A stretch of 64,000 bases of DNA from an uncultured Alphaproteobacteria bacterium (GCA_944392535.1 CALXWY010000003.1:62001-126000); one strand, 5' to 3'. Numbered from the stretch's first letter, positions 1-8,854 are shown. Made by a program: numbers and translations. The notes: generated from the sequence alone by a model not told the origin.

Positions 1-95
1 CTGTTTTTATAAAGTTCATATTTAATCCCCTGGTTATCTGTATCAGTAATGTAATCATATTCATAATGATTGGGCAAGGGCGGAAAAAAGTTTTA

Positions 96-124
96 TTGAA
101 TTTTTTGCAGTAAGTGATTATAAT
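96..124 (+). promoter_or_regulatory. Promoter for the DUF308-like gene
   Basis: TTGAAT (96-101) and TATAAT (119-124) are separated by 17 bases, a near-consensus sigma-70 promoter. Transcription would begin near 131, leaving a short leader that holds a G-rich ribosome binding site just before the ATG at 152. The first 95 bases of the window show no gene. Confidence 0.6.
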
Positions 125-151
125 GATTAGGTACATACAAAGGGGGGATTT

Positions 152-799
152 ATGCCAAAAGCAAAAAAATCAAATGCGAAAACAAGTACGCGTGTAAAAG
201 CAACGCGTGCAACGCGTCGTACGTCGGCAAATCCGATTGCGACATCTATTAAACGTTTGTATAACAAAAGTGCGCCGTTGTTGATATGCGAAGCATTGCT
301 GTTTGGCGTCGTGGCGGTATTGATGGTATTGATGCCGGTTACATTTCTAAAAGCGTTAACAGTTATTGTTGGCGTTGGTTTAATCTTGTTCGGATTATAT
401 CGCACCATTGCCGGATTTGTCGTGTCGCGTGACATGGGTGGCGGATGGTTTGATGTTCTGTTCGGATTGCTGGGGGTCGTGCTGGGGGTACTGTTCTGTA
501 TATATCCGGCGAGTTCGGCAATCAGTTTGGTGTACATATTTGTCGTGCTGTTCTTGTTCCGGTCACTGTTGTCGTTGATATTCTCGGTCAATATGATACG
601 CGCAAAGTTTGGACATTATTGGGTTGATTTAGTTATGTCAATTATACTGATTGCGCTGGCGGTGTTCTTGCTGTTTTATCCGATGGCCGGTGCGGTTGTG
701 ATGATATACTATTTAGCGGTTACGTTGTTGTTGTATGCAATCGCAGATGTGTATATGTACATTGAAATATTACGATTGAAAAAGTTAGTGAATGATTAG
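152..799 (+). CDS. HdeD/DUF308-family multi-pass membrane protein
   Basis: This 215-residue protein has a Lys/Arg/Thr-rich cytoplasmic N-terminus (about residues 1-40). It is followed by about six hydrophobic helices in pairs, with Gly-rich turns such as GGGWFDVLFG and LFCIYP. That two-fold repeated pattern is typical of the HdeD/DUF308 family of small inner-membrane proteins. HdeD contributes to acid resistance in E. coli, but most family members have no known function, so no role is assigned. The start is supported by a strong G-rich ribosome binding site (139-147) and an upstream promoter. The gene is alone in its transcription unit and ends at a terminator shared with the convergent tRNA-Arg gene. 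Confidence 0.75.
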   Translation: MPKAKKSNAKTSTRVKATRATRRTSANPIATSIKRLYNKSAPLLICEALLFGVVAVLMVLMPVTFLKALTVIVGVGLILFGLYRTIAGFVVSRDMGGGWFDVLFGLLGVVLGVLFCIYPASSAISLVYIFVVLFLFRSLLSLIFSVNMIRAKFGHYWVDLVMSIILIALAVFLLFYPMAGAVVMIYYLAVTLLLYAIADVYMYIEILRLKKLVND

Positions 800-800
800 C

Positions 801-828
801 AAAAATCGCCCGAATGGGCGATTTTTTA
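801..828. terminator. Bidirectional terminator
   Basis: An AAAAATCGCCC/GGGCGATTTTTT hairpin lies between the DUF308-like gene and the convergent tRNA-Arg gene. It has A- and T-tracts suited to both directions. Confidence 0.75.
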
Positions 829-835
829 TTGTTTC

Positions 836-912
836 TGGCGCGCCCTGCAGGATTCGAACCTGCGACCTGCGGATTAGAAATCCGATGCTCTATCCAGCTG
901 AGCTAAGGGCGC
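836..912 (-). tRNA. tRNA-Arg (anticodon UCU)
   Basis: Read on the minus strand, the acceptor stem GCGCCCT/AGGGCGC, D-arm, a TTCGAAT T-loop and an encoded CCA (836-838) are all present. The anticodon loop, closed by GGATT/AATCC-type pairing, shows TCT in the anticodon position, so it reads AGA codons. It is convergent with the DUF308-like gene. Confidence 0.95.
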
Positions 913-1044
913 GTTGCGCATATTCTATATTATAAATGCGGTAAATTCAAGTCTGGGGATTAATATTATTTTAAGAAATCGTTCCTGGGGCGGGGCGGCA
1001 CATGGCGTGGTATAATAGACGTATACAAAACAAGGGAGTTTTTT

Positions 1045-1515
1045 ATGAAAAAATTTTGGTTGTTTATTTTGGCCGTCGTTATTTCTTTTGTGCCAGGAAT
1101 TATCGGAATATTTTTTGCACCAACGGGGGCGTCTGATGTTTGGTATAATGCGCTGAACAAGCCGATGTTGATGCCGGATGGATGGGTGTTTGCAGTTATA
1201 TGGCCGATACTGTATTTATTACTGGGTATCGCGTTGTATTTGATTATTGTTGATAAAACACGTTTCAGCAAGACGACATCATATGTCTTGTTTGGGGTCC
1301 AGATGGTGTTGAATGCATTATGGACATATTTGTTCTTTGGGTTAAATCTGACAGGTATTGCGTTATTGATTATAATTACGCTGATTGGATTCAGTATATG
1401 GATGATGATAGAATTTAAGAAAATCAGTCGCCCGGCATTTTATCTGGTGTGGCCCTATATAATATGGTTGGCGTTCGCGCTGTATTTGAATGGTGTTGTT
1501 GTATTTTTGAACTAA
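1045..1515 (+). CDS. tspO: TspO/MBR family protein
   Basis: This 156-residue protein has five predicted transmembrane helices and the TspO (peripheral benzodiazepine receptor) signatures: W-Y-N-x-L-x-K-P near residue 33, then WxFxxxWPILY near 48-58. The later helices contain NALWTYLFF and a WPY motif near 140. TspO proteins bind porphyrins and cholesterol-like ligands in the outer or inner membrane. In photosynthetic alphaproteobacteria they adjust tetrapyrrole-dependent gene expression; no specific role can be assigned here. GGGAG lies nine bases before the ATG, and a TATAAT (1011-1016) lies upstream. A strong stem without a long T-tract (1519-1546) follows the stop. Confidence 0.9.
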   Translation: MKKFWLFILAVVISFVPGIIGIFFAPTGASDVWYNALNKPMLMPDGWVFAVIWPILYLLLGIALYLIIVDKTRFSKTTSYVLFGVQMVLNALWTYLFFGLNLTGIALLIIITLIGFSIWMMIEFKKISRPAFYLVWPYIIWLAFALYLNGVVVFLN

Positions 1516-1518
1516 ATC

Positions 1519-1546
1519 AACCGGCCACCAGAAATGGTGGCTGGTT
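1519..1546. terminator. Hairpin between tspO and ftsB
   Basis: A 12-bp stem (AACCGGCCACCA / TGGTGGCTGGTT) with a GAAA loop lies between two convergent genes and overlaps the ftsB stop codon. It lacks a long T-tract, so termination strength is uncertain. Confidence 0.5.
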
Positions 1547-1871
1547 ATATCTTTAATATTCTGATATCAGGGTCGCCGATATTCAGATATTTTAAACCCA
1601 ATTCTTCAACGTAATCTGGGCTGTATCCCTGTAATAATTCAATGTGGCGGTTTATTCGGTTTAATTTTTCCTGTTCAGTGGCCAATTGAGTCTGTTCATT
1701 ATCCAGACGCCATATGTTCATGACAAATTGTTGTACGTTTTCTTCGCCCATGAACATACGAACAAACATTATTGCCGCGAAAATCACCGCCACAATACCA
1801 ATCTTGCCACGAATGCCGCCCGTCCATGCGTGACCAATAAAAGTAAAGAATTTTTTGATTTTTTCCTTCAT
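1545..1871 (-). CDS. ftsB: FtsB/DivIC-like septum formation initiator
   Basis: The 108-residue protein has a short basic N-terminus, one transmembrane helix (about residues 24-40) and a periplasmic coiled coil of about 40 residues (LDNEQTQLATEQEKLNRINRH). A short C-terminal region contains EELGLKYL. This is the architecture of FtsB/DivIC, part of the FtsQLB divisome complex that activates septal peptidoglycan synthesis. The start at 1871 is chosen because a minus-strand promoter (TTGATT, 18 bases, TATAAT) ends seven bases before it, implying a leaderless mRNA. An in-frame ATG at 1880 sits inside that -10 box and is less likely. The gene is divergent from dusB, with overlapping promoters. Confidence 0.85.
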   Translation of the reverse strand: MKEKIKKFFTFIGHAWTGGIRGKIGIVAVIFAAIMFVRMFMGEENVQQFVMNIWRLDNEQTQLATEQEKLNRINRHIELLQGYSPDYVEELGLKYLNIGDPDIRILKI

Positions 1872-1908
1872 CGGTGGCATTATATCACAAATGTTTGCGA
1901 ATAATCAA
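1855..1908. promoter_or_regulatory. Overlapping divergent promoters for ftsB and dusB
   Basis: On the minus strand, TTGATT (1908-1903) and TATAAT (1884-1879) are 18 bases apart and serve ftsB. On the plus strand, TTGATT (1855-1860) and CATTAT (1878-1883) are 17 bases apart and serve dusB. The two -10 boxes overlap almost completely, and each ends exactly seven bases before its ATG (1871 and 1891). Both mRNAs would be leaderless, and polymerase binding would be mutually exclusive. Confidence 0.55.
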
Positions 1909-2814
1909 ATTTTTGGTGCACCGTTGGCCGGAATTACAGACAAGCCGTTTCGGCGGATCGTGCGTATGTTTGCGCCAGGGGTTCCACTGTATACAGAAAT
2001 GATTTCGTGTCATTCGTTGGTCGGTGGACATAAAAACTGTTTGCGCAATTTTGACAGATATGATGACGAAGGAAATATTGGTGCCCAGATTTTTGGTGCA
2101 CGTCCTGATTTAATGGCGGATGCGGCAAAAATCTTGCAAGACAGCGGGGCAACATGGATTGATATAAATATGGGATGTCCGGTGCCAAAGGTGGCCACGC
2201 GCAGTGGGGCCGGGGCAAATCTGATGCGCGATCATAAATTGGCTGAACGGATTATGCGGGCTGTGGTACAGTCTGTTCAGATTCCGGTGTCAATAAAAAC
2301 GCGTTTGGGATGGGATGATGCGCATCGTGACTGGGCGGATTTAATTCAAATTGCGGCGGATTGCGGGGTGCGGTTTGCCGCATTACATGGGCGTACGCGG
2401 GCACAGTTATATTCAGGGCAATCGGTGTTACCAAAACTGGAAAATACGCCCATACCAATAATTGGCAATGGGGATATAAAAGACAGCACAGATGTGGCGC
2501 GTGTGCGGGAAATCGGATATTCTGGCGCTATGATTGGGCGTGCGATGCTGGGGCGCCCATGGATTTTGGGGCAATTGTCTGGCGTTTATGATGTGCCAAA
2601 AAATATTGGATTGGTTGTGTTGCGGCATTTGGAATATATGCGTGAATATTATGGCGACAGGGCCGCTGTGCCGATGTTTCGCAAGCATGTGGCGTGGTAT
2701 TCGGCGGGACAACCGAATTCATCAGAATTCCGAATTCGTGTTAATTCAATCACAGATGTAAATGAACTGGTTTCGGAAATTTGTAAATTTTGGGGTTGCG
2801 AAGTGGATGTATAG
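1891..2814 (+). CDS. dusB: tRNA-dihydrouridine synthase (DusB/NifR3 family)
   Basis: The 307-residue flavoenzyme reduces specific uridines in the tRNA D-loop to dihydrouridine. The TIM-barrel start is APLAGITDKPFR. INMGCPVPKV (about residue 88) carries the family's catalytic Cys, in the conserved N-x-G-C-P context. KTRLGWDD, ALHGRTRAQ, IGNGDI and the IGRAMLGRPWIL block match the FMN-binding and RNA-binding segments. The start at 1891 is preferred over in-frame upstream codons because a promoter ends seven bases before it and family alignments begin at about this point. The next gene begins 35 bases after the stop, in a probable operon. Confidence 0.93.
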   Translation: MFANNQIFGAPLAGITDKPFRRIVRMFAPGVPLYTEMISCHSLVGGHKNCLRNFDRYDDEGNIGAQIFGARPDLMADAAKILQDSGATWIDINMGCPVPKVATRSGAGANLMRDHKLAERIMRAVVQSVQIPVSIKTRLGWDDAHRDWADLIQIAADCGVRFAALHGRTRAQLYSGQSVLPKLENTPIPIIGNGDIKDSTDVARVREIGYSGAMIGRAMLGRPWILGQLSGVYDVPKNIGLVVLRHLEYMREYYGDRAAVPMFRKHVAWYSAGQPNSSEFRIRVNSITDVNELVSEICKFWGCEVDV

Positions 2815-2849
2815 ATTCTATGATTGGTAAAACAGCAGGGGATATAATT

Positions 2850-3698
2850 ATGACGGAAAATATTAATAATTCAGAAATGTCGGTTGGTGAAATATTGCGT
2901 AATGCCCGTACCACAGGGCGCAGAAAACGCGAATTGCAAACAATTGCAAAGCAACTGTGTATTCGTGAAGAATTTTTGCAGGCATTGGAAGATGGAAACT
3001 ACAAGGTAATACCAGAAACTGTTTATATATTGGGTTTCGCGCGTAACTATGCGATGGAACTGGGGCTGGAACCGGATGAAATTGTTGCAAAAATAAAACG
3101 CGAAATGGGAATTGCGCCTGAATGTGACGATGATGATGGAAAAAAAGAACCTGGGTGTGAATTACCAGATAACACGAATAATACAAATAATGCGAACCAT
3201 AAGTTTATTGATGGCATAAAAAAGTCAATGAAATATGTTCGGCGTCATTGGATTTGGTTCACAGCGGGGGCAGTTGTGCTTATTGCGCTGGTCGGGGGGG
3301 CAATGTTAGCAGGGGCATCGTCTGGCGAAGTAACGTCTGAAACACCGGTGGTAATTGATATCGCGGAAACCGCAACCAATGATGCGGATGTTGAATATAC
3401 TGTCGCAGTGCGGGAACGTTTCGGTACGGAAAACAGTGAAAATGCCGATGTTATTTTACAGGCAACCCAAGATTCGTGGGTTGAAATCAAGGATCGGGGT
3501 GGTGATACAATATTCGGTCGTGTTTTGGTTCCTGGGGATGTGTATTATGTCCCGTCGGGTAACGGATATTCGGCAACGTTTGGAAACGCCGGCGGTATTG
3601 ATGTGTGGGTGAATGGAAAATTGGCACCAAAGCAGGGCGATGAACATGTCCGTAAGTCCGGAATATCATTAAACCCGTCTGATTTAGTATCTGAATAG
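2850..3698 (+). CDS. RodZ-like helix-turn-helix membrane protein
   Basis: The 282-residue protein starts with a RodZ-type HTH domain (about residues 10-85; it contains [18 protein letters not shown] and GFARNYA). An acidic/Asn linker is followed by one transmembrane helix (about 125-147) and a C-terminal beta domain of the DUF4115 type (DSWVEIKD and the VWVNGKLAP region). RodZ bridges the MreB cytoskeleton to the elongasome and helps set rod shape. Start 2850 is preceded by a GGGG ribosome binding site; in-frame codons at 2790 and 2820 lack one. It lies downstream of dusB, probably cotranscribed. Distant members of this HTH family are ordinary regulators, so the cell-shape role is an inference from domain order. 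Confidence 0.8.
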   Translation: MTENINNSEMSVGEILRNARTTGRRKRELQTIAKQLCIREEFLQALEDGNYKVIPETVYILGFARNYAMELGLEPDEIVAKIKREMGIAPECDDDDGKKEPGCELPDNTNNTNNANHKFIDGIKKSMKYVRRHWIWFTAGAVVLIALVGGAMLAGASSGEVTSETPVVIDIAETATNDADVEYTVAVRERFGTENSENADVILQATQDSWVEIKDRGGDTIFGRVLVPGDVYYVPSGNGYSATFGNAGGIDVWVNGKLAPKQGDEHVRKSGISLNPSDLVSE

Positions 3699-3710
3699 TA
3701 ATATATAGGT

Positions 3711-3731
3711 GGGCGAAAAGATTTTTCGCCC
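3711..3731 (+). terminator. Hairpin after the rodZ-like gene
   Basis: GGGCGAAAA/TTTTTCGCCC forms a compact stem right after the stop codon, but T residues are only in the stem. It is a possible weak terminator. Confidence 0.4.
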
Positions 3732-3737
3732 ATTATG

Positions 3738-3765
3738 TTGAAAATTGTAATAATTTCTCTATATT
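3738..3765 (+). promoter_or_regulatory. Promoter for uvrA
   Basis: TTGAAA (3738-3743), 16 bases, TATATT (3760-3765). The ATG at 3776 is only ten bases further, so the leader would be just a few nucleotides with no room for a ribosome binding site. Confidence 0.45.
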
Positions 3766-3775
3766 TACTTTTGCT

Positions 3776-6622
3776 ATGGCTGGAATTATAAAGATTCGCG
3801 GTGCACGCGAAAATAATCTTAAGAATATTGATTTGGACATACCAAAAAATAAGTTGGTGGTCTTGACTGGTGTGTCTGGGTCGGGTAAATCGTCACTGGC
3901 GTTCAATACCATTTATGCCGAAGGCCAGCGCAGATACGTTGAATCACTGTCGTCGTATGCGCGCCAGTTTTTGGATATGCAAAAAAAGCCAGATGTTGAT
4001 TTAATAGAAGGATTGTCCCCAGCAATTTCAATTGAACAAAAAACAACGTCAAAAAATCCGCGTTCTACGGTCGGGACGGTCACGGAAATTTATGATTACT
4101 TACGATTATTGTGGGCGCGAATCGGTGTGCCACATTCGCCCGTAACAGGTTTGCCGATTAAGTCACAAACAATCCCAGAAATGGTTGATTGGACAATGAA
4201 AATCCCATCTGGGACAAAAATTTTTATCATGGCGCCATTGATACGTGAACGCAAAGGCGAATATCGTAAAGAATTGGCGTTTTTAGTAAAACAGGGGTAT
4301 CAGCGCGCAATAATTGATGGCGAACTGTATGATTTGTCGGCGGTGCCACCGTTGGATAAAAATAAAAAGCACACAATATTTGTCATTGTTGATAGATTAC
4401 AGATGCCGGCGCCGGATATATCCGAATCTGATATGGAAGAATTTCGGTCGCGCATGTTTGCGTCTTTTGAAGGTTCGTTGCGTTTGGTCCCAGGTTCTGT
4501 GTTGGTGCGTCGTTTGGATACAAATGAAGATATATTATATTCCCAGAATTACGCGTGCCCCGTCAGTGGATTTACTGTACCGAAGATAGAACCAAGATTG
4601 TTTTCTTTTAATGCGCCGATGGGGGCGTGCCAGGCATGCGATGGACTGGGGGTGCAATTAAATATGTCGCCAGATTTGGTGATTCCTGACCCGTCAAAGT
4701 CTATATTGGATGGCGCAATTGCACCGTGGTCGCGTGGCGGAATGCTTAGCCAGTTTGATCACTTGTTGGATGCGTTACACAAAAAGTATAAAATACCGTT
4801 GTCAAAACCGTGGCACACACTGACACAGCAACAGAAAGATATTATATTGTACGGCAGTGGTGATGAACCGATAAAGATAAACTGGAACGGATTCGTGTAT
4901 GAAAAACCGTACGAGGGTGTAATTCCAAACATTGAACGTCGTTGGCGCGAATCGGATTCCGAAGCTGTACGTGCAGAATTGGCCAAGTATCAATCGGAAA
5001 AACCATGCCCGGTATGTCATGGTAAGCGTTTGAATATCCAGGCATTATGTGTGAAAATTTATGGGTTGGATATTATGGATGCGTGTGATATGGCGGTGGA
5101 TCAATCACTGGAATGGTTCACAAATTTGCCCCAGCATTTAACACAAAAAGAAAATGATATTGCCCGGGTGATATTGCGTGAAATTACCAGTCGTTTGCAA
5201 TTCTTGAAAAATGTTGGATTAGGTTATTTAACATTGTCGCGCATGTCGGGCACTTTGTCCGGCGGTGAAGCACAACGTATACGCCTGGCGTCCCAGATTG
5301 GCAGTGGGTTGTCAGGCGTCTTGTATGTGTTGGATGAACCATCAATCGGATTACATCAGAGTGATAATGATAAATTGCTGGATACGTTGAAAACGCTGCG
5401 TGACAAAGATAATACGGTTATTGTCGTTGAACATGACGAAGATGCGATGCGGGCCGCAGATTATTTGGTTGATATTGGGCCGGGGGCTGGTATTAATGGT
5501 GGGCGCGTGGTTGCCGCCGGTACGCCAGAACAAGTTATTAAAAATAAAGATTCGCTGACTGGGCAATATTTATCCGGCAAGCGTAAAATTGATGTGCCAA
5601 AGAAACGTCGTCCTGGGAATGGCCATGTTATTTCTGTCCAAGGGGCACGTGAAAATAATTTGAAAAACATTAATGTTGATTTTCCGTTGGGGAAATTTAT
5701 CGCGCTGACTGGTGTGTCTGGGTCGGGTAAATCAACACTGTTATTGGATACGTTATATCCAGCATTGATGCGGGCATTGTATAATTCTAAAATGCCAATG
5801 GGGGCGCATGATATTATTCGTGGTATGGAATATGTGGATAAAGTGGTTGATATTGATCAATCGCCAATTGGGCGAACCCCACGCAGTAACCCAGCCACTT
5901 ATACAGGTGTGTTTTCAAATATTCGTGACTTTTTTGCCGGATTGCCAGAAGCCAAGGCGCGTGGATATGGGCCGGGACGCTTTTCTTTTAATGTCAAAGG
6001 TGGCCGATGCGAAGCGTGCCAGGGTGATGGCCAGATAAAGATAGAGATGAATTTCTTGGCCGATGTATATGTAGAATGCGATAAATGTCATGGTGCGCGG
6101 TATAATGATGAAACGCTGGCGGTGAAGTACAAGGGTAAATCTATTGCCGACGTGCTAAATATGACTGTTGAAGAAGCGTACAGATTTTTTGCCAATGTTC
6201 CAGCAATTGCACGAAAATTAGAATTACTGAAACGCGTCGGATTAGACTATATCAAACTGGGGCAGAGTTCGTTGGATTTATCCGGGGGGGAAGCCCAGCG
6301 TATTAAATTATCCAAAGAACTGGCCGCACGCAGTACAGGTCAGACGATTTATATCCTGGATGAACCGACAACAGGATTGCATTTTGCAGATATAAAGTTG
6401 CTGTTGTCGGTGTTGCACGAACTGGTTGACCAGGGTAACACTGTCATTGTCATAGAACATAATTTAGAAGTAATTAAAACCGCCGATTGGATTGTTGATT
6501 TGGGACCTGCGGGTGGCGCCGGTGGTGGGCGTGTTATTGCAACTGGCACACCAGAACAAGTGGCGGATAATCATGAATCTTTAACAGGAAAATATTTGCG
6601 AAAGTACCTGGGGATGAATTAA
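3776..6622 (+). CDS. uvrA: UvrABC excinuclease subunit A
   Basis: The 948-residue ABC-type ATPase recognises DNA damage with UvrB in nucleotide excision repair. Two ABC modules are visible. The first Walker A is GVSGSGKSS (residues 32-40), followed by the UvrB-binding and signature-insertion region. An ABC signature LSGGEAQR precedes [10 protein letters not shown]. The second Walker A is GVSGSGKST (about residue 646), with signature [12 protein letters not shown] and [10 protein letters not shown]. Zinc-binding Cys pairs are seen at CQAC, CPVC and, in the second half, CEAC/CDKC. Length is normal for the family. The start has almost no leader. It forms its own transcription unit, with the SRP M-domain gene 33 bases downstream. 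Confidence 0.98.
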   Translation: MAGIIKIRGARENNLKNIDLDIPKNKLVVLTGVSGSGKSSLAFNTIYAEGQRRYVESLSSYARQFLDMQKKPDVDLIEGLSPAISIEQKTTSKNPRSTVGTVTEIYDYLRLLWARIGVPHSPVTGLPIKSQTIPEMVDWTMKIPSGTKIFIMAPLIRERKGEYRKELAFLVKQGYQRAIIDGELYDLSAVPPLDKNKKHTIFVIVDRLQMPAPDISESDMEEFRSRMFASFEGSLRLVPGSVLVRRLDTNEDILYSQNYACPVSGFTVPKIEPRLFSFNAPMGACQACDGLGVQLNMSPDLVIPDPSKSILDGAIAPWSRGGMLSQFDHLLDALHKKYKIPLSKPWHTLTQQQKDIILYGSGDEPIKINWNGFVYEKPYEGVIPNIERRWRESDSEAVRAELAKYQSEKPCPVCHGKRLNIQALCVKIYGLDIMDACDMAVDQSLEWFTNLPQHLTQKENDIARVILREITSRLQFLKNVGLGYLTLSRMSGTLSGGEAQRIRLASQIGSGLSGVLYVLDEPSIGLHQSDNDKLLDTLKTLRDKDNTVIVVEHDEDAMRAADYLVDIGPGAGINGGRVVAAGTPEQVIKNKDSLTGQYLSGKRKIDVPKKRRPGNGHVISVQGARENNLKNINVDFPLGKFIALTGVSGSGKSTLLLDTLYPALMRALYNSKMPMGAHDIIRGMEYVDKVVDIDQSPIGRTPRSNPATYTGVFSNIRDFFAGLPEAKARGYGPGRFSFNVKGGRCEACQGDGQIKIEMNFLADVYVECDKCHGARYNDETLAVKYKGKSIADVLNMTVEEAYRFFANVPAIARKLELLKRVGLDYIKLGQSSLDLSGGEAQRIKLSKELAARSTGQTIYILDEPTTGLHFADIKLLLSVLHELVDQGNTVIVIEHNLEVIKTADWIVDLGPAGGAGGGRVIATGTPEQVADNHESLTGKYLRKYLGMN

Positions 6623-6655
6623 AATTAATAAAATTACAGCACAAGGAGAAAACAA

Positions 6656-7186
6656 ATGTTTGGATTTGGAAAAAAGAAAGAAAAAAAACAGGAAAATGTA
6701 TTGAATAATACAAATGCTGAAATAAATGAAAAAGATTTAGAAAAACTGGAAGCGAAAATGCCCAGTGGTATGAAAGAAAGCGCCCAGCGCATGATGTCGG
6801 GACAATTTGATATGAATGACATGTTGGCCCAACTGAAACAAATTAAGAAAATGAGCAATTTCAGCGGGCTGTTGAAAATGGTGCCGGGAATGTCGGGCGC
6901 AGTTGCCGCAATGAAAGAAAAAATCAAAGATGGCAGTGTTGATGCGCAAATTAAAATTCTGGAAGCAATGACCGTTGCAGAACGTGCCGACCCAGAAAAA
7001 ATATTTGCAAATGCAAAATCACGAATCGCAGAAACAGCCGGGTGCACTGTGCGCGACGTTGAACATATTATCAAACAATATACTAAAATGCGCCAGCAAA
7101 TGGCCATGGTTCAACGTATGGGCGGAATGGATGCAATCATGGCAAAAATGCAACAACAACCAGGCCCAGGGGCGAAAAAGTTATAA
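6656..7186 (+). CDS. Free-standing SRP54/Ffh M-domain protein
   Basis: The 176 residues correspond to the methionine-rich signal-peptide-binding domain of Ffh/SRP54, without the N and G (GTPase) domains. After a Lys-rich N-terminus comes FDMNDMLAQLKQIKKM, matching the first M-domain helix. Then follow a finger loop with MVPGM, MTVAERADPE, and the SRP RNA-binding helix-turn-helix region (SRIAETAG, VRDVEHIIKQY), ending in a Met/Gln-rich tail. No P-loop is present. The usual Arg-rich RNA-binding motif is weakened. The start has an AAGGAG site seven bases upstream. Downstream genes follow at 3 bp or by ATGA overlaps, so it heads an operon with rlmE. Its function is unknown: it could act with a separate GTPase or be a divergent paralogue of a full Ffh elsewhere. 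Confidence 0.8.
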   Translation: MFGFGKKKEKKQENVLNNTNAEINEKDLEKLEAKMPSGMKESAQRMMSGQFDMNDMLAQLKQIKKMSNFSGLLKMVPGMSGAVAAMKEKIKDGSVDAQIKILEAMTVAERADPEKIFANAKSRIAETAGCTVRDVEHIIKQYTKMRQQMAMVQRMGGMDAIMAKMQQQPGPGAKKL

Positions 7187-7189
7187 TAT

Positions 7190-7465
7190 ATGAATTTGCG
7201 AAAAATATTTGATTGGACACCCGTCGCAGTCAAGGCGCCGCGGCCACGTTATGAAAAGTATGATTCTGTATCAGAACGTATTGTGGCGGGTTATGTTGTT
7301 GAAATAGAATATTTATATCATGGCCATCGTGATGTATTCTTTCCGAATCTGTCGGATATCAAGGATACAGTGGATGGTAATCGGCGTTCGTTAAGAAAGG
7401 CGATAGTATTCTATAAAAAAACTAGGAACAAAATAAATTCACAACGCAAAGGGGTACAGCGATGA
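7190..7465 (+). CDS. Small protein, first of a paralogous pair
   Basis: This 91-residue protein belongs to no family I recognise. It begins with an RKIFDW motif and contains AGYVVEIEYLYHGHRDVFF in the middle and a basic C-terminus. The next gene product has the same layout (RKIFDW, then an AGYTV...HHG...FF block), so the two arose by tandem duplication. The start lies three bases after the M-domain gene's stop. Its stop overlaps the next ATG as ATGA, so translation is probably coupled. No signal peptide or membrane segment is visible; it is probably a small cytosolic protein. A link to translation or RNA modification is suggested only by the operon. Confidence 0.75.
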   Translation: MNLRKIFDWTPVAVKAPRPRYEKYDSVSERIVAGYVVEIEYLYHGHRDVFFPNLSDIKDTVDGNRRSLRKAIVFYKKTRNKINSQRKGVQR

Positions 7466-7740
7466 ATATAAATGTCCGAAAAATATTTGATTGGAATATT
7501 GTTGATGTGTCACAACCTGTGCCGGTGTACAGCGTTATGCCCATGGGTAACAGAAAATTGGCGGGATATACGGTGGCTTTGACATATCGGCATCATGGCA
7601 CGACGTCAAAATTTTTTGATGCAGATTCAGAACGGTTATGGATGATATATCCAGATGGACCGTTGGGGGCCGCGCGCGAATATTATGAACAAGTTCTGCA
7701 ACGCATGATGCTGCAATCATTAAAAGAAAAAACATTATGA
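7462..7740 (+). CDS. Small protein, second of a paralogous pair
   Basis: The 92-residue protein is paralogous to the preceding one: RKIFDW near the start, AGYTVALTYRHHG in the middle and a helical C-terminal part (AAREYYEQVLQRMM). It is unrecognised. ATGA overlaps join it to both the upstream paralogue (7462-7465) and rlmE (7737-7740), indicating translational coupling across the whole operon. The conserved aromatic/HHG block suggests a folded beta-sheet core rather than a spurious frame. Confidence 0.75.
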   Translation: MNINVRKIFDWNIVDVSQPVPVYSVMPMGNRKLAGYTVALTYRHHGTTSKFFDADSERLWMIYPDGPLGAAREYYEQVLQRMMLQSLKEKTL

Positions 7741-8405
7741 AAATTTTGAATAAAAAAATTGCATCAAAAAAATCATCGGCGGCATGGATTCAGCGCCAAG
7801 CGGCAGACCCGTACGTTGCGCGGGCGCATCGTGACGGGTATCGGGCACGTGCCGCATATAAATTGATTGAAATAAATGAAAAATATAAATTTTTGAAAAA
7901 TGGCCAGGTTGTAGTTGACCTGGGGGCGGCACCGGGTTCGTGGTCGCAATATGTTATGCGTGCATTTCCGCGGTCGCGTGTGTTCGCCATGGATTTATTG
8001 GAAATTGCGCCAATACCTGGTGTGGATTTTTATCAGGGCGATTTTACGTCGGATGATGCGCTTGCATGGTTGGTGCAAAAATTGAATTTGCCGACCGATG
8101 GTGTGTCACATGGAACAGTGGATGTTGTGTTGTCTGATATGGCACCGAATACGGTTGGACATAAAAAAACAGACCACATTCGGCAAATGGTGTTGCTGGA
8201 ATATGCGTTTGATTTTGCATGCCGTGCATTAAAGCCCGGCGGTGTGTTTGTCGCAAAATCTTTTACAGGTGGAACAACAAATGAATTATTAAAACAAATT
8301 CGCGAAAAATTCGAATCGGTGCATCATATTAAACCGCCTGCATCGCGCAAGGACAGTGTTGAAATGTTCATCGTTGCGTTGGGATTCAAAGGAGGAAACG
8401 GATGA
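7737..8405 (+). CDS. rlmE: 23S rRNA (uridine-2'-O)-methyltransferase RlmE
   Basis: The 222-residue FtsJ/RrmJ-type methyltransferase makes Um2552 in the A-loop of 23S rRNA during late 50S assembly. It shows the R-S/A-R-A-A-Y-K-L entry motif (about residue 38, catalytic Lys), VDLGAAPGSWSQY (SAM site), a DLLE/D motif, LSDMAPNTVGHK with the catalytic Asp, and KSFTGG with the second Lys. The late catalytic Glu is in SVEMFIVALGF. The K-D-K-E tetrad is therefore complete. It is joined to its neighbours by ATGA overlaps. The combination with an SRP M-domain protein upstream is unusual. Confidence 0.95.
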   Translation: MKILNKKIASKKSSAAWIQRQAADPYVARAHRDGYRARAAYKLIEINEKYKFLKNGQVVVDLGAAPGSWSQYVMRAFPRSRVFAMDLLEIAPIPGVDFYQGDFTSDDALAWLVQKLNLPTDGVSHGTVDVVLSDMAPNTVGHKKTDHIRQMVLLEYAFDFACRALKPGGVFVAKSFTGGTTNELLKQIREKFESVHHIKPPASRKDSVEMFIVALGFKGGNG

Positions 8406-8623
8406 AAAAATTAAATAATAAGCAAAAGAAAGTTTTATTTTGGATATTGTGGGGTGTGTTAATTGCGCTTTTGATCGTTGGAATGGATGTAACATCGTAT
8501 TTAATAGACGGCGGTTATTTGTTTGATAACAGCTGGGGGCAATGTAGTATTGTTGTATATTGGATGCTGATTGGTATGGGCATGGTTTATACAGACAAGT
8601 TGCGTTCAAATCGTAAAAAATAA
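8402..8623 (+). CDS. Small two-helix membrane protein
   Basis: The 73-residue protein has a basic start, a first transmembrane helix (about residues 12-32) and a second (about 47-65), then a basic tail. No family is recognised. Its ATG overlaps the rlmE stop as ATGA, with a GGAGG site in the end of rlmE, so it is the last gene of that operon. Downstream lie short AAATC/GATTT T-rich stems and then a decayed rnhA copy. Confidence 0.7.
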   Translation: MKKLNNKQKKVLFWILWGVLIALLIVGMDVTSYLIDGGYLFDNSWGQCSIVVYWMLIGMGMVYTDKLRSNRKK

Positions 8624-8649
8624 ATCGGCGATTTTTTTTCGGCGATTTT

Positions 8650-8746
8650 TTATTTCATCTTTTCGGCAGCGGTGCGTGCCAATTCGTCACAGCGTTTTTT
8701 GGCTGGGGTTACCCAAACAACTGCCATCTGTCCAGATTTTTAACAT
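8650..8746 (-). pseudogene. rnhA: Decayed, internally deleted copy of rnhA
   Basis: On the minus strand, an ATG at 8746 opens a frame reading MLKIWTDGSCLGNP, identical to the start of the intact RNase HI gene at 11846. After 14 codons there is a deletion of roughly 330 bases and a frameshift. The last 15 or so codons then resume as KRCDELARTAAEKMK and a stop, closely matching the end of the intact gene. The sequence just upstream (TTTTTTTAGCCTTGGTTTTA, 8747-8766) is also the same as that upstream of the intact rnhA, so the copied unit included the rnhA start and neighbouring promoter DNA. It cannot encode an enzyme. Confidence 0.88.
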
Positions 8747-8854
8747 TTTTTTAGCCTTGGTTTTAAGGGATAATATTTTAATGTTTTTATGGCTTGTATA
8801 TAAATCTAAAATCTGATAAAATTACCATTGTATTAAAAATGGTTAGAGAGAGAA

